DNA of 10,992 nt from Bacteroidaceae bacterium (lineage in GTDB: Bacteria; Bacteroidota; Bacteroidia; Bacteroidales; CHK158-818): the NCBI GenBank assembly GCA_017467745.1, contig JAFUKV010000233.1:1-10992 (forward strand), given 5' to 3'. The translations under genes and the position numbers were made by a program. Below the pieces are notes generated by a model. The model searched no databases. It was not told the DNA's origin and saw nothing but the letters and a program-made list of their open reading frames with translations. Shown here piece after piece: positions 1 to 6,837 of the stretch; the first letter of the stretch is position 1, and each line of letters opens with the position of its first letter.

Positions 1-1
1 A

Positions 2-376
2 TATGAGATTTCAATGTTGGCCGATGTCGTAATAATCAACTCAATCGAATTCTGGTCCGGTTCAAATCCTATTGCCTCCAATACCCAACAAATTCAGGGC
101 GAAAACGGTAAATATTTAGTAGAATCGCACGAAAACGGTTACACTATCACAGATGAAACTAACGGAACTGTTACAGAATTCGTTTATGACAATACTGACG
201 ATTCTTGGTCGGTAGAAGCTAACGGAAACTCTACCAAATTTATGACCTTTACCGATAAAAATCATGTAGACATGTACTTACCCGGTGGAGAAACAATGAA
301 TGTAGAAATTTCTCAGGCTGGTGTTCTCGCATTCAAAAATATTGTAGAAAACAGCGCATATTACGCCAACAAATAA
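2..376 (+). CDS. DUF3332-family protein, 3' part only (5' truncated by window edge)
   Basis: The reading frame is open from the left edge (codons begin at base 2) and stops at 374-376. The ATG at 14 is therefore probably internal and the true N-terminus lies outside the window. The visible ~124 residues contain a hydrophobic stretch followed by VINSIEFW-like and SGSNPIA segments (here IINSIEFWSGSNPIA), which I recognise from the DUF3332 family of Bacteroidales. Those proteins usually begin with a lipoprotein-type signal and one or two membrane-associated hydrophobic segments. The rest is a beta-rich, Asn/Thr/Glu-rich tail with repeated short strands (for example YTITDETNGTVTEFVYDN). No catalytic motif is visible and the function of the family is not established; an envelope protein of unknown role is the safest reading. 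An intrinsic terminator follows at 411-448. The family assignment is from memory of the motif, not from a search. Confidence 0.72.
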   Translation, partial: YEISMLADVVIINSIEFWSGSNPIASNTQQIQGENGKYLVESHENGYTITDETNGTVTEFVYDNTDDSWSVEANGNSTKFMTFTDKNHVDMYLPGGETMNVEISQAGVLAFKNIVENSAYYANK

Positions 377-410
377 TCAAAAAAGGTTATTTTATTTTTT
401 CTATATATAA

Positions 411-448
411 AACAGACATATCAAAATGAAAGATATGCCTGTTTTTTT
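411..448 (+). terminator. Intrinsic terminator after the DUF3332 gene
   Basis: The left arm at 411-422 (aacagacatatc) pairs with the right arm at 432-443 (gatatgcctgtt) over 12 positions with one A-C mismatch. The loop is 9 bases, and the T-run extends to 448. The ATG at 426 falls in this hairpin loop, which argues against it being the start of the next gene. Confidence 0.8.
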
Positions 449-482
449 GTTATATTTATTACGAAACCAATATTATAATAAA

Positions 483-1004
483 ATGAAAAAGAAATCAGTA
501 TTACCCCTATTTTTCGCAGGAATTTTTTTAATAGCCTGCTCCGGACATGCGTCAAAACAAAAAAATAAAGATCCGGAACCTATACAAACAGAAAAGCAAA
601 AGACTGACGAACCCAATTTGAAAGATTCTTTAAAAATAAAAGACGGATTGGGAGACATCGTAGAACAACGATACGAAGGAATACTCCCGGCAGCAAGCGG
701 ACCGGGTATAAAATACGACCTAACTATTTGTTCACAAGAAAATAGCGGGGACGGAGTTTTCATATTAAATATGACTTATCTTGAAGCAGAAAACGGAAAA
801 GACGAAACATTCACTACTACCGGAAAACGGCTTACTTTAAAAGGCAGCGCCATGAATAATGACGATACGGTATATGAACTTGTTTCATCAGATGGGTCTG
901 GCTCAACCTACTTTTTAGTACAAGGAGATAGCCTGACATTGCTCAATTCTGAACTGAAAAAAGCGGAATCTAACTTAAATTACACAATTGTATTGGTGAA
1001 ATAA
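483..1004 (+). CDS. NlpE-like small envelope lipoprotein
   Basis: The 173-residue protein starts MKKKSVLPLF and has a hydrophobic core and lipobox LIAC, with the lipidated Cys at residue 19. Cys is followed by Ser-Gly, so no acidic surface-export signal is evident and a periplasm-facing lipoprotein is likely. Residues ~25-60 are a charged, Lys/Glu/Asp/Pro-rich linker. Residues ~63-172 match the pattern of the NlpE N-terminal beta-barrel domain: YEGILPAASGPGI at 64-76, a middle strand pair, and a closing SLTLLNSELKKAES-LNYT segment at ~150-167. In enterobacterial NlpE the LP(C)xx(C) loop carries a CxxC pair linked to copper and Cpx envelope-stress sensing. Here both Cys are replaced (Ala70, Gly73), so a metal or redox role at that site is unlikely. 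An upstream in-frame ATG at 426 lies inside the preceding terminator and would put 19 extra residues before the signal peptide, so I chose 483. No strong promoter is visible. Confidence 0.75.
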   Translation: MKKKSVLPLFFAGIFLIACSGHASKQKNKDPEPIQTEKQKTDEPNLKDSLKIKDGLGDIVEQRYEGILPAASGPGIKYDLTICSQENSGDGVFILNMTYLEAENGKDETFTTTGKRLTLKGSAMNNDDTVYELVSSDGSGSTYFLVQGDSLTLLNSELKKAESNLNYTIVLVK

Positions 1005-1046
1005 GTTTACCGGTTGCCCCTCTCTCATAAAATCTATAAAAACAAA

Positions 1047-1089
1047 AAATCCTTTCTCTCTATTTATTAACAATAAGGAGAAAGGATTT
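1047..1089. terminator. Bidirectional terminator between convergent genes
   Basis: A perfect 12-bp inverted repeat (aaatcctttctc at 1047-1058, gagaaaggattt at 1078-1089) surrounds a 19-base loop. It lies between the + strand lipoprotein gene and trmN6 on the - strand. An A-rich stretch to its left gives a good U-tract for minus-strand transcripts; the right side (ttctatttaat) is a weaker tract for plus-strand transcripts. Confidence 0.78.
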
Positions 1090-1124
1090 CTATTTAATAC
1101 GAAAACCGAATAATATCAAAAAAA

Positions 1125-1838
1125 TTACATCCGAAGATAAAAATCTCGCGTAAGGTCAATATACTTTTCCGTATAGACATGTCTCGATACTTCAATAGAC
1201 ATCTCATCCTCTTCAACCGGTTGACATTTTCTTTTCCATTCTGTCAAAACCCGTTTAACCTCCCCTCCATCTCTGCCCTTCACATACATTAAACGAGACA
1301 AAAACAGAGAATTAGACTTCGCAACTTCTTTCATCTTCAATAACCCGGATGCAGGATAGATAATAGACAAAACCCCAGCTTCCGACAATAATCGGGACGC
1401 TCCGAAAAATAAATCTTCCAAACCGAATGTTTCAGTATGCCGAGCAATCCGACGAGATACGTCGGGCGGCAATAAAGAATTTTCAAAAAAAGGCGGATTG
1501 GACACAATCAAGTCATAAAAAGGCTCTTTATCAATACAAAACCTATTAAAATCCAAACAAAAAACAGATATTCTGTTCTTCCATTCCGACATCGCTACAT
1601 TTTCCGAAGCCTGTCGTGCAGCATCAGAATCTATTTCCACCGCATCAATAACAGACTCAGCAGTTCGTTGAGCTATCATCAAAGCAATTAGCCCCGTACC
1701 TGTACCGACATCTAAAATACGGCGGGCATGAGACACACTACACCACGCACCTAACAAAACGCCATCAGTACCCACTTTCATTGCGCATCGATCTTGGTAT
1801 ATTCTGAATTTTTTAAACTGAAAAAACGCGTTTCCCAT
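1125..1838 (-). CDS. trmN6: tRNA1(Val) (adenine(37)-N6)-methyltransferase
   Basis: This is an S-adenosylmethionine-dependent Rossmann-fold enzyme that methylates N6 of A37 in tRNA1Val (E. coli YfiC/TrmN6 family). Starting at Met 1836-1838 it has 237 residues, close to the ~240 usual for the family, and begins MGNAFFQFKKFRIYQDRCAMKVGTDGVLLGAW-like; the FxFKxFxIxQDxCAMKVGTDGVLLGAW opening is the family signature. Motif I (DVGTGTG) is at residues 43-49, the acidic ribose-binding end of strand 2 (VEID) at ~67-70, and the N6-adenine methylase motif NPPF at 114-117. An in-frame ATG at 1848-1850 (241 residues) is an alternative start. The frame stays open to an ATG at 1923-1925, but that adds a hydrophobic, signal-peptide-like stretch inappropriate for a cytoplasmic tRNA enzyme and overlaps the putative lon promoter. 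The gene is divergent from lon and converges on the lipoprotein gene. Function is strong by motif; the exact tRNA target is inferred from the family. Confidence 0.9.
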   Translation of the reverse strand: MGNAFFQFKKFRIYQDRCAMKVGTDGVLLGAWCSVSHARRILDVGTGTGLIALMIAQRTAESVIDAVEIDSDAARQASENVAMSEWKNRISVFCLDFNRFCIDKEPFYDLIVSNPPFFENSLLPPDVSRRIARHTETFGLEDLFFGASRLLSEAGVLSIIYPASGLLKMKEVAKSNSLFLSRLMYVKGRDGGEVKRVLTEWKRKCQPVEEDEMSIEVSRHVYTEKYIDLTRDFYLRM

Positions 1839-1917
1839 TTCAGCATCCATGTAATTTTGACTGCAAAATAATAAAAAAAGAAGAAGAATTCCGAGTTTTT
1901 CCTGTTTCATATAACTT

Positions 1918-1933
1918 TGGCACACATCTTGCA
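1918..1933 (+). promoter_or_regulatory. Candidate sigma-54 (RpoN) -24/-12 promoter upstream of lon
   Basis: The bases TGGCACACATCTTGCA match the sigma-54 consensus TGGCACRNNNNTTGCW at every defined position. GG (1919-1920) and GC (1931-1932) are separated by exactly 10 bases. The predicted start of transcription is near 1943, giving a lon leader of about 70 bases. A sigma-70-like TATAAT is also present at 1935-1940, but the main Bacteroidetes sigma factor does not favour that element. Rpo54 genes are known in Bacteroidales; use of this site is inferred. Confidence 0.6.
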
Positions 1934-2011
1934 GTATAATGGAAAAGTGTAGGACTCAAAAGAGTTTCCTCATATATATGACAAAATGACAGTCTCCTAA
2001 TTATAAATATA

Positions 2012-4456
2012 ATGTTCAACAACAACCCATTTGATAATACAGAAGAAAACGAATCGCCAATTATGCCAATATTTACAGAAATAGAAGGAAATATAGATTT
2101 AGATTGCAAAGGTGCTGAAGAAAACGACTTACCCATACTGCCGTTACGTAACATGGTTATGTATCCGGGAGTTGCCCTACCTGTATCCGTAGGTCGTTCA
2201 AAATCGCTGAAAATCATAAAAGAAGCCTACGCGAAAAAAAAATTTATCGGCGTAGTATGCCAACGAGACATGACCGTAGAAGACCCGGAACTGAAAGATT
2301 TATATCCGGTTGGTTCCGTTGCTGAAATACTGAAAATACTTGAAATGCCAGATAACGGAACTACTGTTATCCTGCAAGGTAAAAAACGTTTCGAAATAAA
2401 AGAAATAACTTCTACCGAACCTTATTTGCGAGCAAACGTATCGTTTCTCGAAGAAATAGCTCCTCCTGAAAAAGACAAACAATACAAAGCATTAATATCT
2501 GCCGTAAAAGATCTGACATTTAATATATTAAAAACGATTGGAGAGGCTACTCGCGAAATGATTTTCGCTATACGCAACATAGAAAGTATCCATTACATGA
2601 TAAACTTTTTATGTACCAACATTCCGATAGAAGCCTCGCAAAAGCAAAAACTGCTTGAAATAGACAGCATAGAGAAGCGAACCTATATGCTTTATAAAAT
2701 GATGAGCAAAGAGGCGCAGCTTATCGAAATAAAGGCAGACATACAGTCTAAGGCGCGTGAAGATTTGAGCCAACAACAACGAGAGCATTTCTTGCAACAA
2801 CAAATTAAAACCATACAAGACGAGTTAGGAGGAAATACACAGGAACAAGACATTATAGAGCTACGGCAAAAAGCGGAAAAAAAGAAATGGAACCAAAGCG
2901 TTGCCGATACATTTGAAAAAGAGGTAAAAAAGTTAGAACGATTACACCCGCAATCGCCCGACTTTTCTATTCAATTCAACTACTTGCAAACCATGATAGA
3001 TTTGCCGTGGAATGAATACTCAAAAGATAGCTTCAACTTAAAACATGCCCAACGGACATTAGATAAAGACCACTACGGGCTGGAAAAAGTAAAAGAACGT
3101 ATCATTGAGCATTTGGCTGTTCTAAAATTACGTGGCGACCTAAAATCGCCCATTATTTGCCTATACGGCCCTCCGGGAGTCGGCAAAACTTCGCTCGGAA
3201 AATCCATTGCCGAATCTCTGAAACGGAAATATGTACGTATGTCCTTAGGCGGTTTGCATGACGAAGCAGAAATACGCGGACATCGGCGTACATATATCGG
3301 AGCCATGCCCGGCCGTATCATACAAGGTCTGCTAAAAGCCAAAACATCGAACCCCGTTTTCGTTTTAGACGAAATAGATAAAATTGGCAATGATTTTAAA
3401 GGAGATCCGGCATCGGCATTATTGGAAGTATTAGACCCTGAACAAAACAGTACGTTCCATGACAACTATTTGGATATCGACTACGATTTGTCTAAAATAC
3501 TATTCATAGCAACGGCCAACAATCTCAATACAATATCTCAACCGCTGTTAGACCGAATGGAGTTAATAGACATAAGCGGATACATACAAGAAGAAAAGGT
3601 AGAAATAGCCCGTAGACACTTACTACCTAAACAACTTGAAAATAACGGATTGGAAAAAGGCGAGATAGATATACCCAAAAAAACGATGAATGCTATCGTC
3701 GAAAACTATACTCGGGAATCGGGCGTAAGAGAATTAGATAAAAAAATAGCGAAAATATTACGAAAAATAGCCCGTAAAAAAGCATCCGAAGAAGAATATC
3801 CTAAAAGTCTCACGGTATCAGACTTAAAAGAATATTTGGGTATGCAAGAATACAGTCGCGATAAATACGAAGGAAATGAATATCCGGGTGTCGTTACGGG
3901 GCTGGCTTGGACAGCCGTAGGCGGAGAAATTCTTTTCGTAGAATCGAGCCTAAGCAAAAGTAAAAGAGAAAAACTAACGTTAACGGGAAATCTGGGCGAT
4001 GTAATGAAAGAATCGGCCGTAATAGCGATGCAATACATTAAATCGCACGCCGACTTGTTGAACATTCCGGAAGAAGTGTTTGACAAATGGAGCGTACATA
4101 TACATGTACCGGAAGGAGCTATCCCCAAAGACGGCCCTTCTGCCGGTATCACTATGATTACCAGTTTAGCATCATCGTTTACCCAACGTAAAGTAAAACC
4201 CAACTTGGCAATGACCGGAGAAATCACTTTACGAGGCCGCGTATTGCCCGTAGGAGGAATAAAAGAAAAAATATTGGCTGCTAAACGAGCTAATATCAAA
4301 GAAATTATCCTTTCCGAAGAAAACAGAAAAGATATAGAAGAAATAAAAGATACTTATATCAAGGGGCTGACATTCCATTACGTTAAAGACATTAAAGAAG
4401 TATTGGATTTAGCGTTATTGAAAGAGAAAGTAGCCCATCCCCTGAACTTAAATTAA
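2012..4456 (+). CDS. lon: ATP-dependent Lon protease (LonA type)
   Basis: An 814-residue cytosolic AAA+ serine protease that degrades misfolded and regulatory proteins. The N-terminal substrate-binding LAN domain runs from ~40 (LPILPLRNMVMYPG) to ~245. A coiled-coil, Gln/Glu-rich linker is at ~245-310 (including the LQQQIKTIQDELG signature at 261-273). The AAA+ module is at ~350-600, with Walker A GPPGVGKT at 386-393, Walker B VFVLDEIDK at 449-457 and a candidate arginine finger at Arg515. The C-terminal protease domain is at ~620-800, with the Ser-Lys dyad Ser710 (in KDGPSAG) and Lys751 (in GGIKEK). All key residues are intact and the length is normal for LonA (~780-820). The short acidic N-terminal extension (first ~37 residues) is typical of Bacteroidetes Lon. 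The start at 2012 is the only sensible ATG before the LAN domain. The gene stands alone: divergent trmN6 upstream, strong terminator downstream, and a putative sigma-54 promoter ~95 bases before the start. Confidence 0.98.
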   Translation: MFNNNPFDNTEENESPIMPIFTEIEGNIDLDCKGAEENDLPILPLRNMVMYPGVALPVSVGRSKSLKIIKEAYAKKKFIGVVCQRDMTVEDPELKDLYPVGSVAEILKILEMPDNGTTVILQGKKRFEIKEITSTEPYLRANVSFLEEIAPPEKDKQYKALISAVKDLTFNILKTIGEATREMIFAIRNIESIHYMINFLCTNIPIEASQKQKLLEIDSIEKRTYMLYKMMSKEAQLIEIKADIQSKAREDLSQQQREHFLQQQIKTIQDELGGNTQEQDIIELRQKAEKKKWNQSVADTFEKEVKKLERLHPQSPDFSIQFNYLQTMIDLPWNEYSKDSFNLKHAQRTLDKDHYGLEKVKERIIEHLAVLKLRGDLKSPIICLYGPPGVGKTSLGKSIAESLKRKYVRMSLGGLHDEAEIRGHRRTYIGAMPGRIIQGLLKAKTSNPVFVLDEIDKIGNDFKGDPASALLEVLDPEQNSTFHDNYLDIDYDLSKILFIATANNLNTISQPLLDRMELIDISGYIQEEKVEIARRHLLPKQLENNGLEKGEIDIPKKTMNAIVENYTRESGVRELDKKIAKILRKIARKKASEEEYPKSLTVSDLKEYLGMQEYSRDKYEGNEYPGVVTGLAWTAVGGEILFVESSLSKSKREKLTLTGNLGDVMKESAVIAMQYIKSHADLLNIPEEVFDKWSVHIHVPEGAIPKDGPSAGITMITSLASSFTQRKVKPNLAMTGEITLRGRVLPVGGIKEKILAAKRANIKEIILSEENRKDIEEIKDTYIKGLTFHYVKDIKEVLDLALLKEKVAHPLNLN

Positions 4457-4469
4457 TATGTATTTTTAT

Positions 4470-4510
4470 AAAGCGGCAGACCGGTAAATATTTACCGGCC
4501 TGTCGCTTTT
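4470..4510 (+). terminator. Strong intrinsic terminator of lon
   Basis: Outer arms 4470-4479 and 4500-4509 (aaagcggcag / ctgtcgcttt, one G-U pair) enclose an A/C mismatch and an 18-base perfect palindrome at 4481-4498 (ccggtaaatatttaccgg). The total is about 19 paired positions, followed by a short T-run. It begins 13 bases after the lon stop codon. Confidence 0.9.
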
Positions 4511-4701
4511 ACTACACCCCCTGCCTTATCCCCTTCGACCTGACAAGAAACGCAAACATCACACCAATAGTTAGAACACATATCCGTTTTGTACACTAAT
4601 AACCCCGTTTCAGAATTAAAAGAAATAACGTAATAAATAATCTCAATACAAAGGCTTCTGTAATAAATATCAATATTGATGATATATACGTTCTATCTCA
4701 A
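4511..4701. other. Intergenic region between lon and prfA with no recognised gene
   Basis: No reading frame with coding character, tRNA or known riboswitch pattern is visible here on either strand. The left half is C-rich on the + strand and the right half is AT-rich. The only structure I see is a 12-base perfect palindrome, atcaatattgat, at 4669-4680. It lies about 20 bases upstream of the prfA -33 region, where an operator could sit, but AT-rich palindromes of this size also arise by chance. Confidence 0.5.
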
Positions 4702-4732
4702 TTCGTTTTTTAACGGGCATTTTGTATCTTTG
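4702..4732 (+). promoter_or_regulatory. Bacteroidetes-type promoter for prfA-pyrF
   Basis: A perfect -7 element TATCTTTG (consensus TAnnTTTG) is at 4725-4732. A near-match -33 element TTCG (consensus TTTG) is at 4702-4705, with a 19-base spacer. The predicted transcription start near 4738 gives a short leader of under 20 bases before the prfA ATG. Confidence 0.68.
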
Positions 4733-4755
4733 TGGTCTGAAAATTCAAAATTACG

Positions 4756-5865
4756 ATGAGCGAGAACAAACTGATAGACAAACTGAACGACTTGGCTGTT
4801 AAATTTGAAGAGATAGGGACACTTATAACCGACCCTGCCGTAATTGCAGACATGAAACGGTTTGTCAAACTGACAAAAGAATATCACGATTTAGAAAAAA
4901 TCGTAGCAACCCGCAACCGTTACCAGCAACTATTGAATTCAATAGATGAAGCTCGGATGATACTCGACTCGGAAAACGATGCGGATATGCGTGAATTAGC
5001 CAAAGAAGAACTTGACGATAGCCTCGAAAAATTGCCTCAAATGGAAGAGGAAATCAAACTGCTGCTTATCCCCGAAGATCCGGAAGACAATAAAAACGCT
5101 ATCGTAGAAATACGCGGCGGAACAGGCGGAGACGAAGCCGCTATATTTGCGGGAGATTTATTCAGAATGTACGCCAAATATTGCGAAACAAAAAACTGGA
5201 AAGTAGACGTATCCAGTTTTACCGAAGGGTCATCCGGAGGATATAAAGAAATCATTTTCACCGTATCGGGAGAAAAAGTTTACGGAACGTTGAAATACGA
5301 ATCAGGCGTACATCGCGTGCAACGCGTTCCCGCTACCGAAACACAAGGACGCGTACACACTTCGGCCGCATCCGTAGCCGTTTTACCCGAAGCAGAAGAG
5401 TTTGACGTAGAAATTAACGAAGGGGAAATAAAATGGGATACTTTCCGTTCGGGAGGCGCCGGCGGACAGAATGTCAACAAAGTAGAATCGGGCGTACGAT
5501 TAAGATACGTCTGGAAAAACCCCAACACAGGAGTATCGGAAGAAATACTGATAGAATGTACAGAAACCCGAGATCAACCCAAAAATAAAGAACGGGCATT
5601 AACTCGGTTACGCTCGTTTATATACGATAAAGAACACCAGAAATACATAGACGATATTGCCGCCCGCCGCAAAACGATGGTATCGACAGGCGACCGTTCC
5701 GCAAAAATCAGAACATACAACTATCCGCAAGGACGTATTACCGACCACCGTATCAATTACACTATTTACAATTTGGCGGCCTACATGGACGGCGACATAC
5801 AAGATTGTATAGACCACTTAATTGTAGCTGAAAATGCCGAACGAATGAAAGAAAGCGAATTGTAA
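4756..5865 (+). CDS. prfA: Peptide chain release factor 1
   Basis: A 369-residue class I release factor that recognises UAA and UAG in the ribosomal A site and triggers peptide release. Length is normal for RF1 (~360). The N-terminal helical domain 1 spans ~1-105. The stop-codon-reading tripeptide PAT is at 192-194, in the context RVPATETQGRVHTSA; this identifies RF1 rather than RF2, which carries SPF there. The catalytic GGQ loop is at 236-238 (SGGAGGQNVNKVESGVR). RF1's Gln is normally methylated by PrmC; no prmC gene is in the window. The ATG at 4756 sits just below a good promoter. pyrF begins 22 bases after the stop codon with no terminator between, so the two are probably co-transcribed; the prfA-pyrF pairing is familiar from Bacteroides. 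Confidence 0.97.
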   Translation: MSENKLIDKLNDLAVKFEEIGTLITDPAVIADMKRFVKLTKEYHDLEKIVATRNRYQQLLNSIDEARMILDSENDADMRELAKEELDDSLEKLPQMEEEIKLLLIPEDPEDNKNAIVEIRGGTGGDEAAIFAGDLFRMYAKYCETKNWKVDVSSFTEGSSGGYKEIIFTVSGEKVYGTLKYESGVHRVQRVPATETQGRVHTSAASVAVLPEAEEFDVEINEGEIKWDTFRSGGAGGQNVNKVESGVRLRYVWKNPNTGVSEEILIECTETRDQPKNKERALTRLRSFIYDKEHQKYIDDIAARRKTMVSTGDRSAKIRTYNYPQGRITDHRINYTIYNLAAYMDGDIQDCIDHLIVAENAERMKESEL

Positions 5866-5887
5866 CAACTTCAAACATACGACACAA

Positions 5888-6718
5888 ATGAACAAACAAC
5901 AATTATTTGAAAACATAAAACGGAAACAATCGTTTTTATGCGTAGGCTTGGATACGGATATTAAAAAGATCCCTCCTCACTTGTTAGAAAGCAAAGAACC
6001 GATTTTTTCATTTAATAAAGAAATTATTGACGCTACCGCAGATCTTTGCGTAGCATACAAACCGAATCTGGCCTTTTACGAAAGTTTAGGCGTAGAAGGT
6101 TGGATAGCATTTGAAAAAACAATACGCTACATAAAAGACCGATACCCTGATATTTTTATCATAGCCGACGCTAAACGAGGAGACATCGGAAACACTTCCG
6201 AAATGTATGCCCGCAGTTTCTTCGACCACCTCGATATAGATGCCGTAACGGTTGCCCCCTATATGGGAGAAGACAGCGTCAAACCGTTTTTATTATACCC
6301 CGAAAAATGGGTTATCGTTTTGGGACTTACCTCTAACAAAGGTTCGCAAGATTTCCAAATGACCGCCGATAACAACGAAGAACGTTTATTTGAAAAAGTA
6401 ATGCGCGTTTCGCAACAATGGGCATCAGACAATCAAATGATGTACGTTGTCGGCGCTACACAAGGACAGTTGTTTGAAGATGTACGAAAAATCGTTCCTG
6501 AACATTTCCTTTTAGTTCCCGGTGTAGGAGCGCAAGGCGGCAGTTTGGAAGAAGTAGCCAAATACGGCATGACTGACCAATGCGGATTGTTGGTAAACTC
6601 TTCTCGACAAATTATTTACGCTGATAAAACGACCGACTTTGCACAAGCCGCCCGCACACAGGCCAAACTTGTACAACAACAAATGAGCGAATTATTAAAA
6701 GCGAAAGGTATTCTATAA
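5888..6718 (+). CDS. pyrF: Orotidine 5'-phosphate decarboxylase (type 2)
   Basis: The enzyme catalyses the last step of UMP synthesis, decarboxylating OMP to UMP. At 276 residues it belongs to the longer type-2 group (~270-285) rather than the ~230-residue E. coli form. The N-terminal LCVGLDTD segment (17-24) carries the first active-site Asp. The catalytic motif DAKRGDIGNT is at 94-103, with the Lys96/Asp99 pair. The phosphate-binding loop PGVGAQGG is at 211-218, and the conserved Arg is in VNSSRQIIYA (236-245). All key residues are intact, so the protein should be an active TIM-barrel enzyme. It is the second gene of the prfA-pyrF unit. No classical terminator follows; an AT-rich inverted repeat lies 9 bases downstream. 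Confidence 0.96.
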   Translation: MNKQQLFENIKRKQSFLCVGLDTDIKKIPPHLLESKEPIFSFNKEIIDATADLCVAYKPNLAFYESLGVEGWIAFEKTIRYIKDRYPDIFIIADAKRGDIGNTSEMYARSFFDHLDIDAVTVAPYMGEDSVKPFLLYPEKWVIVLGLTSNKGSQDFQMTADNNEERLFEKVMRVSQQWASDNQMMYVVGATQGQLFEDVRKIVPEHFLLVPGVGAQGGSLEEVAKYGMTDQCGLLVNSSRQIIYADKTTDFAQAARTQAKLVQQQMSELLKAKGIL

Positions 6719-6726
6719 TATTTAGT

Positions 6727-6777
6727 TAGGTAGTGTAATAAAAATCAGTACATTTTATTACAATTTGTACCTACCTA
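6727..6777. repeat. Imperfect inverted repeat between pyrF and pgk
   Basis: An inner perfect 10-bp inverted repeat (tgtaataaaa at 6734-6743, ttttattaca at 6753-6762; 9-base loop) is flanked by a second perfect 7-bp pair (taggtag at 6727-6733, ctaccta at 6771-6777). An 8-base bulge (6763-6770) sits on the right side only. There is no T-tract immediately after the outer arm. It could end pyrF transcripts weakly, or act as an operator, because its right part overlaps the -33 region of pgk. Confidence 0.6.
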
Positions 6778-6798
6778 TAAAAATATTTCGTATTTTTG
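6764..6798 (+). promoter_or_regulatory. Bacteroidetes-type promoter for pgk
   Basis: A perfect -7 element TATTTTTG is at 6791-6798. A TTTG at 6764-6767 could serve as the -33 element, but the 23-base spacer is longer than the usual 19-21. The predicted start near 6804 leaves a leader of about 33 bases. It begins inside the inverted repeat at 6727-6777. Confidence 0.58.
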
Positions 6799-6837
6799 TA
6801 AACGATAATAAAGGAATTATTTCAAAATCATATCAAA

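Noticed and set aside
451..458. TATATTTA as a -7 element for the NlpE-like gene
   Set aside because: It matches seven of eight consensus positions but has no -33 partner, because the terminator occupies that position.
426..482. Longer N-terminus for the NlpE-like lipoprotein (ATG at 426)
   Set aside because: This ATG lies in the loop of the preceding intrinsic terminator and would place 19 residues before a normal lipoprotein signal peptide.
1852..1859. TAATTTTG, a perfect Bacteroidetes -7 match on the + strand upstream of lon
   Set aside because: There is no TTTG at the right distance upstream and it would give a leader of about 146 bases. A match of six fixed bases is expected by chance in AT-rich DNA. 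It remains a fallback if the sigma-54 site is not used.
1839..1925. N-terminal extension of trmN6 with a signal-peptide-like hydrophobic stretch and Cys
   Set aside because: A cytoplasmic tRNA methyltransferase needs no signal. The shorter start gives the family's usual length and opening motif, and the extension overlaps the lon promoter candidate.
3073..4299. Long minus-strand reading frames inside lon
   Set aside because: They lie wholly within an intact, well-conserved lon gene and encode no recognisable protein; they are shadows of the coding strand.
4511..4701. Possible small RNA or gene remnant between lon and prfA
   Set aside because: I see no coding bias, no stable hairpin other than the lon terminator, and no second terminator to end a small RNA.
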